A stretch of 64,000 nucleotides of DNA from Nocardioides lacusdianchii (GTDB lineage Bacteria > Actinomycetota > Actinomycetes > Propionibacteriales > Nocardioidaceae): the NCBI RefSeq assembly GCF_020102855.1, contig NZ_JADHZD010000005.1, positions 62,001 to 126,000 on the forward strand, given 5' to 3'. A model generated the notes under the pieces. That model made no database searches, had not been told where the DNA came from, and worked only from the letters and a program-made list of their open reading frames with translations. Of this stretch, positions 40,847 to 47,997 are shown piece by piece; the stretch's first letter is position 1, and each line of letters starts with the position of its first letter. The translations under genes were made by a program, and so were the position numbers.

Positions 40847-40919
40847 CGGGCGTCGAGGCGGGGCACCGGCATCCTCGGAGAGCAGGTTTCGGACGGCTCG
40901 TGCGGGGCGGGGTCACGGC

Positions 40920-41186
40920 ATGAGTGACTACGGGGCATCGGCGGCCGAGGTGTCGGCCACCATCGAGGCGCAGGTGCAGGCGTCGGTCGACAAGGCGCAC
41001 AAGGCCAACGCCTTCCGCGAGGAGATCGACCTGCTGCGCGGGCGCGGGTCCTCGGGCGCCACCACCGTCACGGTGGACCCCACCGGCCTGTTGCTGGACA
41101 TCCGGTTCGACGACCGAGTCGGGGACCGTACGCCGGACGCGCTGGCCGCCGAGGTCAAGGACGCCCTCCGGGCGGCCCAGCGCTAG
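40920..41186 (+). CDS. YbaB/EbfC-like protein, truncated by an in-frame amber codon
   Basis: An 88-residue product from ATG 40920: a helical start (EVSATIEAQVQASVDKAHKA), a beta hairpin (TTVTVDPTGLLLDIRFDDRV) and a helix DALAAEVKDALRAAQR. This is the YbaB/EbfC layout seen in type VII-linked genes of actinobacteria. TAG at 41184-41186 ends it, yet the same frame continues open for 48 codons with normal codon use up to TGA 41331-41333, overlapping the next ATG. A C-to-T change (CAG to TAG) is the simplest explanation. Confidence 0.7.
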   Translation: MSDYGASAAEVSATIEAQVQASVDKAHKANAFREEIDLLRGRGSSGATTVTVDPTGLLLDIRFDDRVGDRTPDALAAEVKDALRAAQR

Positions 41187-41333
41187 GTCGCCGAGGTCGT
41201 CAGCGCCCGCACGCGCGAGGTCTGGGGGGACAACGACCCGGTCGCGCGCCACATGGACGAGGAGCTGGCGAAGCGCTTCGCCCCGCAGGACCCCGACGCC
41301 GACCAGGACGACCGAGGAGGTCGCGCCCGATGA
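41187..41333 (+). pseudogene. In-frame remnant of the YbaB-like gene after the amber codon
   Basis: The frame of the gene at 40920 continues as 48 codons (VAEVVSARTREVWGDNDPVA to RGGRAR), with strong actinobacterial codon bias, and its stop makes an ATGA overlap with the next gene. So the ancestral protein was 137 residues. It is untranslated unless the amber is read through, suppressed or a sequencing error. Confidence 0.6.
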
Positions 41334-41629
41334 ACATCCAGATCCAGCAGGGACAGCTCGTCAACCACTCCTACGTGCTCGACGACATCGTCACCGAGAT
41401 CCGCTCCCAGGCCCGGGCCCTGGAGTCGATCAAGCTCGGCACCGACACGTTCGGGATCATGAACGTCAGGATGCCGCCGGTGCTCAACCAGTTCTTCCTC
41501 ACCGACGGCGAGACCGTGCACGACATGGCCGACACGGTCGGCCGGTGCGCCGAGGCGGTGCGCTCGACCGCCCGGGACTTCGGCCGGACCGACGACGCGA
41601 TCTCCCGCGGGTTCGAGGGCGGGTCATGA
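41330..41629 (+). CDS. EspC/WXG100-like type VII secretion-associated protein
   Basis: A 99-residue helical protein: ILDDIV-type first helix (VNHSYVLDDIVTEIRSQARAL), a loop with FGIMNVRMPPVLNQFF, and a second helix ETVHDMADTVGRCAEAVRST. Size and two-helix layout match the EspC-like group of ESX-associated proteins; no WXG is present. It lies between the YbaB-like gene and the larger gene at 41626, overlapping both by 4 bp. A chaperone or co-secreted partner is inferred. Confidence 0.6.
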   Translation: MNIQIQQGQLVNHSYVLDDIVTEIRSQARALESIKLGTDTFGIMNVRMPPVLNQFFLTDGETVHDMADTVGRCAEAVRSTARDFGRTDDAISRGFEGGS

Positions 41630-42546
41630 CCGACGTCGACTTCACCAACTTCGGCTCCGGCCACGAGCTCGACGGCGCAGGGGTCTTCTACGACACCCAG
41701 ATGCTGGGCCAGTCGCTGGCCAACGGCGACTGGGTGGCGGCCGGGATGTTCGCCGCTGCCGGTGTGGTCGACGGCGTCGCCACGGCCATGGACCCGATCG
41801 GGTCGCTGATCGGCGCCGGTGGCGCCTGGCTGATCGAGCACCTCGAGCCGCTGAAGGGGTGGCTCGACGACCTCGCCGGCGACCCCGGAGCGATCATGGG
41901 ACAGGCCGGCGAGATGGAGGCCGTGGCCGTGGGCGTCGCTGGCATCGCCGCCGACATCCGGAGCCGGGCACGCACCGACCTGTCGGACCTCGACGGCGAG
42001 GCGATCTCGGCCTACCTCGACTTCAACGAGACGCTCGCGGCCGGCCTCGAGTCGCTCTCGGCCTCGATCAGCGGTGGCTCCAAGGCGATCGAGACAGCGG
42101 CGACGATCGTGGAGATGGTGCGCGGCGTCGTCCGCGACGCGATCGCCCAGCTGGTCGGCGCCATCATCTCCTGGCTCGCCCAGGCCGCCCTGTCGCTCGG
42201 CACTGCGACTCCGTGGATCATCGCGCAGGTGACGAGTCGCGTGTCCGCGCTCAGCGCCCGGTGCTCGACCTCGATCCTGCACATGACCCGGTCCTTCGAC
42301 GACCTCAACCGTGTGATCGCCGACGGGATGGTCGCGCTCCGCAACGTGGGCTCGCGACTGCGCGGCTACCAGTCGCGGCACCGTGCAGCGCCGGCGGCTC
42401 CCGACATCCCGTCCATCCGTCCGCACCTCGACAAGATCTCGCCGGAGGACATCATCGGCTCGAATGCCGGGTCGACCGCCGGCAACGCGATCAACGACGG
42501 GTCGGACGCGCAGAACGAGCGCATCGACCGCGACCGGGCCGGCTGA
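41626..42546 (+). CDS. WXG/PPE-like helical type VII candidate substrate
   Basis: A 306-residue protein coupled to the preceding gene by an ATGA overlap. It starts with an acidic segment, then a Gly/Ala-rich hydrophobic stretch (AAGMFAAAGVVDGVATAMDP) and long amphipathic helices: AVAVGVAGIAADIRSRARTD, DLDGEAISAYLDFNETLAAG and ISGGSKAIETAATIVEMVR, similar to WXG N-domains of polymorphic toxins. The C-terminus is a polar linker without a toxin domain. Secretion by an ESX system is inferred; no ESX core gene is in the window. Confidence 0.55.
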   Translation: MTDVDFTNFGSGHELDGAGVFYDTQMLGQSLANGDWVAAGMFAAAGVVDGVATAMDPIGSLIGAGGAWLIEHLEPLKGWLDDLAGDPGAIMGQAGEMEAVAVGVAGIAADIRSRARTDLSDLDGEAISAYLDFNETLAAGLESLSASISGGSKAIETAATIVEMVRGVVRDAIAQLVGAIISWLAQAALSLGTATPWIIAQVTSRVSALSARCSTSILHMTRSFDDLNRVIADGMVALRNVGSRLRGYQSRHRAAPAAPDIPSIRPHLDKISPEDIIGSNAGSTAGNAINDGSDAQNERIDRDRAG

Positions 42547-42552
42547 CGTCGC

Positions 42553-42558
42553 TAGGGT
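42553..42558 (+). promoter_or_regulatory. -10 box TAGGGT for start at 42566
   Basis: TAGGGT, then 7 nt, then ATG 42566. Confidence 0.45.
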
Positions 42559-42565
42559 CGGGGGC

Positions 42566-43318
42566 ATGCAGGGGAAGCGCCGCGGACCGACGTGGGCGGT
42601 GGTCGCGCTCGCGGTGTGGGGATGCCTGTCGGGCCTCGGTCTCGCGCTCACCGTCCTCGACGGTGGCGCCACCGGGCGGGAGGTCACGATCGGAGCACTC
42701 GTGACGGTCGGCGCCCTCGGAGGTTCATGGTTCGTCGGCGGCCGGCGCCGCGAGCCCGAGCCCCGGCGTGACGGCACCGTCGTGGCGCGCGCGGCCTGGT
42801 GGCTGCGCCTGGGCGGGCTGCTGGCAGGCGCCATGGGCGCCGGGCTGTGGGCCAACGTTCTCGGCCTGGTCGCCAACGAGCCGGACTCGGGGACGGTCGA
42901 GGTCTCGGGTGCTGCCGGGGCGGCCCTGACCGTCGGCGTCGCCGTCGTGGCCACCGTCCTGCTGGTGACGGCGTGGGGGGTGTGGTGGTTCCGCCAGACG
43001 CTCGACGAGCGCGAGGCCACCTCCCGCGTCCTGCTCGGCACGACCCGCATCGCCCGCGAGCAGGCGACTGCCGTCCGGGTGGTCCCGGTGGTCGTCCATG
43101 CCGGCCATGCCGGCGGCCGCATCCCGGTCGCCCGGCTGGTCGTCGAGGGCCCGGACCAGCGTGGCGCCGCCGCCCGGGCCGGGTTCGACCCGACCATGGT
43201 CGGCACGGACGAGGCCCTCGCGATGCTCGATCGATGGGTCAGCGCCACACCGGAGCTCGTCGCCGACGAGCCGAGCCGGGAGCTCTTCCGTGCCCGGGGA
43301 TCGCTCCCGACGACCTAG
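42566..43318 (+). CDS. Membrane protein of the type VII-like cluster
   Basis: A 250-residue protein with four membrane helices (about 10-30, 40-58, 75-97, 110-135) and a cytoplasmic C-terminal domain with QATAVRVVPVVVHAGHAGGR and ATPELVADEPSRELFRAR. ATG 42566 is 7 nt after TAGGGT, so it may be transcribed on its own leaderless mRNA even though it follows the candidate secreted protein by 19 bp. It could be an immunity or assembly protein. No family recognised. Confidence 0.55.
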   Translation: MQGKRRGPTWAVVALAVWGCLSGLGLALTVLDGGATGREVTIGALVTVGALGGSWFVGGRRREPEPRRDGTVVARAAWWLRLGGLLAGAMGAGLWANVLGLVANEPDSGTVEVSGAAGAALTVGVAVVATVLLVTAWGVWWFRQTLDEREATSRVLLGTTRIAREQATAVRVVPVVVHAGHAGGRIPVARLVVEGPDQRGAAARAGFDPTMVGTDEALAMLDRWVSATPELVADEPSRELFRARGSLPTT

Positions 43319-43334
43319 CGGTGGTCGCCCGGGC

Positions 43335-43985
43335 TCAGCCCTCGCGCGCCGGCGACCCGTTGATCCGCATCCGGTCGGCGCGCATGCCGTGCTCCACGCC
43401 CCAGAGCACCGCCTTGGAGCGAGAGTCGACGTCGATCTTGCGGTAGGCGGAGCGGATGTAGGACTTGATGGAGTTCAGGGAGAGCAGGGTGCGCTCGGCG
43501 ATCTCCTGGTTGCTCAGGCCCATCGTGATGAGCGAGAGCACCTCGGCCTCGCGGGCGGTGAGCCCCTCCTCGCGACCGGGCCAGTCGCCGCCGACGAGCG
43601 CGGAGCGACCGCGCGAGGGCGACACGACGACCTGCCCGGCGGAGATCGCGGAGATCGCGTCGACCAGGCGGGATGCGGGCAGGCTCTTGGAGAGGTAGCC
43701 GCGCACGCCCTGGTTGAGGGTGTCGCGGGTCAGCCACGGCTGGAAGTTCCAGGTGTAGACCGCGACCTGGCGCACCTGCGGGCTGTCGACGAGCCGGTGC
43801 ACGGCCGGTCCGTTGCCCTGGCCCATCCCGAAGGTGTCGTAGAGGGCGACGTCGACCGGCTGCGCGACCGGCTTGCCCGCCACCAGCTCGACGACCTCGA
43901 TCCGGTGGCCGTAGCTGCGCATCATCGCGTCGAGGCCGCGCACGACGACCTCGTCGTCGTTGACCAGCGCCACTCGAATCACCAT
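43335..43985 (-). CDS. LuxR-type response regulator (paralogue of 30142)
   Basis: A 216-residue regulator with a receiver keeping Asp10/Asp11 and phospho-Asp50 (VALYDTFG) and Lys in GYLSKSL. The LuxR HTH follows with LTAREAEVLSLITMGLSNQE and SLNSIKSYIRSAYRKIDVDS. It shares the DTFG turn, TWN motif and HTH with the protein at 30142. It is divergent from the ABC-transporter operon, whose expression it may control. TACGTT lies 6 nt before ATG 43985. No histidine kinase is nearby. Confidence 0.88.
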   Translation of the reverse strand: MVIRVALVNDDEVVVRGLDAMMRSYGHRIEVVELVAGKPVAQPVDVALYDTFGMGQGNGPAVHRLVDSPQVRQVAVYTWNFQPWLTRDTLNQGVRGYLSKSLPASRLVDAISAISAGQVVVSPSRGRSALVGGDWPGREEGLTAREAEVLSLITMGLSNQEIAERTLLSLNSIKSYIRSAYRKIDVDSRSKAVLWGVEHGMRADRMRINGSPAREG

Positions 43986-43991
43986 GCCCTC

Positions 43992-43997
43992 AACGTA
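43992..43997 (-). promoter_or_regulatory. -10 box TACGTT for start at 43985
   Basis: TACGTT on the minus strand, 6 nt before ATG 43985. Confidence 0.4.
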
Positions 43998-44014
43998 CGA
44001 CAGTTTGTGTATCT

Positions 44015-44029
44015 TGAACCGGTTGTTCA
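44015..44029. promoter_or_regulatory. Inverted repeat TGAAC-N5-GTTCA between divergent genes
   Basis: TGAAC-CGGTT-GTTCA lies between the LuxR-type gene and the ABC operon, 18 bases before GTG 44047. It suits a site for a dimeric LuxR-type regulator controlling both directions. Confidence 0.4.
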
Positions 44030-44046
44030 GCAGAGATGGGGGAGAC

Positions 44047-44934
44047 GTGCGGGAGAGCGCGGCCACGGTCGAGGAGACCCGCACAGGAGGCCTCGGCATC
44101 CGGTGCGAGGGCGTCGTCCACCTCTACAAGACCTTCGGCGGGCACGACGTCGTCGCCCTGCGCGGCGTCGACCTCACCATCCGCCCCGGCGAGCGCGTGG
44201 CCTTCCTCGGCCCCAGCGGCTCGGGCAAGTCGACCCTGCTGGCCCTGCTCGGCGGCATCCAGCGCCCCAGCGCGGGCCGGATCTTCCTCGGCGAGGAAGA
44301 GGTGTCGCGGATGGGTGAGCGCTACCTCGCCCGGATCCGCTCGCGGCAGGTCTCCACGATGCTCCAGGGCGCCACCCGCAACCTGCTGCCCTACGCCACC
44401 GCGCGGCAGAACATCGCCTTCGCGCAGCTCTCGCTCGCCGGCCGTGACCGGGACCGGGCGCTGGCCGACGTCGAGCTCCTCGACCGCGTCGGCCTCGTCG
44501 ACCAGGCCGACCAGGTCGTCTCCACGATGTCCGGCGGCCAGCGCCAGCGCCTGGCCCTGGCCTGCGCGGTCTCCACCGCCCCGCGGCTGCTGCTCGCCGA
44601 CGAGCCCACCAGCCAGCTCAGCCACGCCGACCGCGACCACGTGCTGCACCTGATCCACTCCCTCGGCGACGACTTCGGCACCACGATCGTCGTCGTCACC
44701 CACCAGCCCGAGGTCGCCGCGACCTTCCCGCGCACGGTGACGATGAAGGGCGGTCGCGTCGGGGCCGAGGGCCACGGCGGGTCGGAGTACGCCGTCGTGG
44801 GTGAGGACGGCGTGCTGCACCTGCCCGGCCACATCGCCGCCGAGTGGCCGCCCGGCACGCTCGTGCGCTTCGAGGACGACGAGGAGGGCCGGATCGTCGT
44901 GACCCGCGCCAGCAGCGAGGGCGGGCCGGCGTGA
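44047..44934 (+). CDS. ABC transporter ATP-binding protein (with C-terminal extension)
   Basis: A 295-residue ATPase from GTG 44047 with GGGGAG close upstream. Walker A is GPSGSGKST, the Q-loop is MLQGATRNLLPYATARQNI, the signature MSGGQRQRLALACAV and Walker B LLLADEPTSQLS. A 60-residue end with HLPGHIAAEWPPGTLVRFED may regulate it. It is the first of four genes for a MacB/FtsX-type system (two ATPases, two permeases). The substrate is unknown. Confidence 0.92.
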   Translation: MRESAATVEETRTGGLGIRCEGVVHLYKTFGGHDVVALRGVDLTIRPGERVAFLGPSGSGKSTLLALLGGIQRPSAGRIFLGEEEVSRMGERYLARIRSRQVSTMLQGATRNLLPYATARQNIAFAQLSLAGRDRDRALADVELLDRVGLVDQADQVVSTMSGGQRQRLALACAVSTAPRLLLADEPTSQLSHADRDHVLHLIHSLGDDFGTTIVVVTHQPEVAATFPRTVTMKGGRVGAEGHGGSEYAVVGEDGVLHLPGHIAAEWPPGTLVRFEDDEEGRIVVTRASSEGGPA

Positions 44935-44998
44935 GACCACCCCACGACCTTCTTCTCCTCCGCTTCGCTCCCCCGAACAACGCCGCAGGGACCCCGGA

Positions 44999-45640
44999 AT
45001 GAGTCGCGACCTCGTGCTCGAGCACATCACCTACGTCAACGGCCGTACGCTCCTCGACGACGTCTGCGTCACCTTCCCCGCCGGTCGGGTGACCGCGCTG
45101 TCCGGGCCCAGCGGCTCCGGCAAGACCACCCTGCTCTCCATCGCCGGCGGGCTGCTCGAGCCGACGTCCGGCACGGCTGCGCTCGCCGGGCAGGAGATGT
45201 GGACCGGCAGCGGCGACCCGCTGCCCGAGGTGGCGTTCGTGCTCCAGGTCTACGGCCTGGTGCCCATCCTCTCGGCGCGCGAGAACGTTTCCATCGCCCT
45301 TCGCGCGCGCGGCATCGCACCCGCTGACGCCGACGAGGCCGCGGAGGCCGCGCTGGCCCGCTTCGGCATCGCCGACCTCGGCGAGCGCCAGGTCGAGGAG
45401 CTGTCGGGCGGGCAGATGCAGCGCGTCGCCTGTGCCCGCGGGTTCGTCGTCGGCGCCGAGGTGCTGCTCGCCGACGAGCCGACCTCGGAGCTCGACGAGG
45501 GCAACCGCGGTGTCGTGCTCGCCGAGCTGCGCGAGGAGGCCGCCCGCGGCGCTGTCGTCGTGGTGGCCACCCACGACCCCGCCGTGGTCGAGGCCTGCGA
45601 CCTCCACATCGCGCTCGACGAGGGCCGGGTCGTCCGTTGA
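44999..45640 (+). CDS. ABC transporter ATP-binding protein
   Basis: A 213-residue ATPase with GPSGSGKTT, the Q-loop FVLQVYGLVPILSARENV, signature LSGGQMQRVACARGF, Walker B VLLADEPTSELD and the switch His in VVATHDPAVV. Shorter than its neighbour and of the LolD-like branch. It shares a TTGA overlap with the following permease. It may form a heterodimer with the protein at 44047. Confidence 0.92.
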   Translation: MSRDLVLEHITYVNGRTLLDDVCVTFPAGRVTALSGPSGSGKTTLLSIAGGLLEPTSGTAALAGQEMWTGSGDPLPEVAFVLQVYGLVPILSARENVSIALRARGIAPADADEAAEAALARFGIADLGERQVEELSGGQMQRVACARGFVVGAEVLLADEPTSELDEGNRGVVLAELREEAARGAVVVVATHDPAVVEACDLHIALDEGRVVR

Positions 45641-47997
45641 GCCGTGTCCTCCGCGGGGCCTGGAGCCGTCGGGGTGCCCTGACGACCCTGGTGCTGATGA
45701 CGCTGGTCGTCGTCAGCGGTGCCGTGGTGGTGCTGCAGTTCGCCGCGGCCGCCGGCACCTCGCCGTGGCTCACCGCGCCGCTCCTGCTCCTCGGGGCGGT
45801 CGCCGTGCCGAGCATCGGCGCCGAGCTGGCAGTGGCCCGCCGCGAGGAGATCGGGCTGGCCCGCCTGCGCGGGATCCACGGCCTGCGGCTGTGGCGCTTC
45901 CTGCTGGTGGAGCCCCTGCTCGCGATCGTGCTGGGCGCCGGCGTCGGCGTCGCTCTCGGCGCGGTCGGCACGGTGCTGGCCACCCGCACCTGGCTCGACG
46001 ACGCCGCACCCGCGCTGGACCGTCCGGCTCTCCTCGCCGCCGCCGGCATCGCCGGGGCCGGCCTGCTGATCGTCGGGCTGTCCGCCGCGGCCGCGCTGCG
46101 CGAGCCGCTCGCCGTGCAGGTCTCCGCGCGCCGCCGTCCCCGACGGGCCACCACCCTGGCGATCTTCCTCAGCGTGCTGGTGCTCGTCGGCGCCGGCGTC
46201 GCGGCCTACCGCAGCCGCGAGGCTGCCGGCGAGCCCGACCTCGTCGTCCTCCTCGGGCCGGCGCTGGTCGGCCTGGCGCTGGGGCAGGTGGCGATCTGGG
46301 TCGTCCGGATCGCCGCGCGCGTCCTGACGCCCGCCACCGAGAAGCGCGGCCTCGGCGCCTTCCTCGCCGCCCGCCGCCTGGCCCGCGCCGACGACCTCGT
46401 CACCCCGGTCCGCCTCGTGGTCGCCGCAGCCGTGGTCGGCTCCCTCGCCCTGAGCGGGGCGGTGGCCGTCGACGGCTGGACCGGCGAGCAGGCCGCCGTG
46501 GAGGTCCCGGGCGCCCGCACGATCGACGTCACCGAGCTCGGCGCCCTCGGCGCCGTCGACCTCACCGAGCGCGTCGACCCCGAGGGCGAGCACCTGGTCG
46601 CCACCGCGGTCGTGCGCAACGAGACGCGCCTGGGCGAGCGCAGGGCGTACGTCGACGCCGGGCGCTGGGACGCCGTGGTCGCCGACTTCTACGACGGCAC
46701 CCCCGCGGCCGCCGCCTCGGACGCCGTCTCCTCGATCGACACCGACATCGCGCCGGTGCAGGTGCGCGGCGACCGCCTCAGCGTCACCGCCTCCGGCCTG
46801 ACCGTGCCGGACGTGCGGACCCAGCGGGGGCCGACCGGCCAGGTCGTCACCGCCGGAGGCGGCGGGCTCGAGCTGACCCTGGCCTTCGTCACCTCGGCCA
46901 ACCAGTCCGGCGCCACGGTCCTGCGCCTCGAGGTCCCGGCCGACGGCTCCCGGGTGCGCCGCTCGGTCCGCGTGCCGGAGTGCGCCGACGGGTGCGCGAT
47001 CACCGGCCTCGACGTCTCGCGCGACAGCCGCGGCCTGATCGACGGCAGCAGCTTCGAGGTGCTCCTCGAGTCGCTCGAGCTCGGCAGCGCGGACCTGCTC
47101 GCCCAGCCCTGGCTGCCCGACCCGAGCTCGGTGGAGTCCGCGCTCAACAGCAACTTCTTCCGCAACTACCAGCCGCCCACGTCCTTCGTGGTCAACCGCC
47201 CCGACGGGCTCCAGGTGGCCCTGCTGCCGGCGGTCGCCCTCCGGCTCGAGCAGGACCGCGGCGAGGCGACGGTCCCCGTCCTGGTCGCCGACCAGGACGA
47301 GCCGGTCGCGCTCGACCTCGGCGGCGACGACCGGACCACCGAGGTCGTCGGTGTCGCCGGCTCCCTGCCGCTGCTGGGTGCCGTGGGCGTCCTGGCCGAC
47401 ATCCGCACCTCGGCCGCCGGCTCCGGGCCGACCGTGCCCTCGGCGGAGGTGCAGGTCGTGGCCGACGCCGACACCCCGGAGGCGGTCCTCGACGAGGTGG
47501 CCGAGGCCGCCGGCACGACGTGGCGCTCCAGGTCGAGCGTGCGCGACGCGCTCGGCGAGCGCTACGGCGGTGCCCAGTCCGTGGCGTACGCCCTCACGGC
47601 CCTCGCCTGCGCGCTCGTGGCCCTGCTGGCGCTGGGGGCGGGCGTGACCCGGCACCTGCGCGACTACCGCCGCGACGTGGCGTCGCTGCGCGTGCTCGGC
47701 GTCTCCACCGGCACCGCCCGCCGCGCCGGTCGCACCGAGCTGGCCAGCCTGACCGTCCTGGTGCTCGCCGTGGTCGTGGCCGGCGGATGGCTGGCGGTCA
47801 CCCTGCTCCTCGACGGGCTGCCGCTGCTCGCGGTGCCGGTCGCCGGGCTGCCGCTCGACACCGCCCCGCACGCGTGGCCCCTGGTCGTCCCCGCGGTCCT
47901 CGCAGCCGCCGCGGTGGTGCTGGTCGGCGGTCGCGCCCGCGCGGTCCGCGCCTCGACGACCCGACCGAGCCTGCTGCGCGAGGAGGAAGGACGATGA
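45637..47997 (+). CDS. FtsX-like permease with Cys-containing outer domain (786 aa)
   Basis: A permease from TTG 45637, overlapping the ATPase stop. The N-terminal third has about eight membrane helices, including AVARREEIGLARLRGIHGLR, the coupling motif. An outer domain of about 350 residues carries LTERVDPEGEHLVATAVV and VPECADGCAITGLDV. The C-terminus has three helices and RRDVASLRVLGVSTGTARRA. It is a long variant of MacB-type permeases. The CAxGC element recurs in the next protein. Confidence 0.87.
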   Translation: MSRVLRGAWSRRGALTTLVLMTLVVVSGAVVVLQFAAAAGTSPWLTAPLLLLGAVAVPSIGAELAVARREEIGLARLRGIHGLRLWRFLLVEPLLAIVLGAGVGVALGAVGTVLATRTWLDDAAPALDRPALLAAAGIAGAGLLIVGLSAAAALREPLAVQVSARRRPRRATTLAIFLSVLVLVGAGVAAYRSREAAGEPDLVVLLGPALVGLALGQVAIWVVRIAARVLTPATEKRGLGAFLAARRLARADDLVTPVRLVVAAAVVGSLALSGAVAVDGWTGEQAAVEVPGARTIDVTELGALGAVDLTERVDPEGEHLVATAVVRNETRLGERRAYVDAGRWDAVVADFYDGTPAAAASDAVSSIDTDIAPVQVRGDRLSVTASGLTVPDVRTQRGPTGQVVTAGGGGLELTLAFVTSANQSGATVLRLEVPADGSRVRRSVRVPECADGCAITGLDVSRDSRGLIDGSSFEVLLESLELGSADLLAQPWLPDPSSVESALNSNFFRNYQPPTSFVVNRPDGLQVALLPAVALRLEQDRGEATVPVLVADQDEPVALDLGGDDRTTEVVGVAGSLPLLGAVGVLADIRTSAAGSGPTVPSAEVQVVADADTPEAVLDEVAEAAGTTWRSRSSVRDALGERYGGAQSVAYALTALACALVALLALGAGVTRHLRDYRRDVASLRVLGVSTGTARRAGRTELASLTVLVLAVVVAGGWLAVTLLLDGLPLLAVPVAGLPLDTAPHAWPLVVPAVLAAAAVVLVGGRARAVRASTTRPSLLREEEGR

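Noticed and set aside
41626..43318. Toxin-immunity pair in the type VII-like cluster
   Set aside because: The 306-aa protein has no C-terminal toxin domain and the membrane protein has its own promoter.
45250..47871. Long antisense frame over the permease gene
   Set aside because: High-GC shadow: low-complexity translation and no recognisable motif; the plus strand has clear FtsX features.
45432..47993. Very long open frame running into the 1026-aa permease from upstream
   Set aside because: Its first 850 codons are Arg/Ala/Pro-rich out-of-frame sequence over the ATPase and first permease; the permease start at 47994 has an ATGA overlap.
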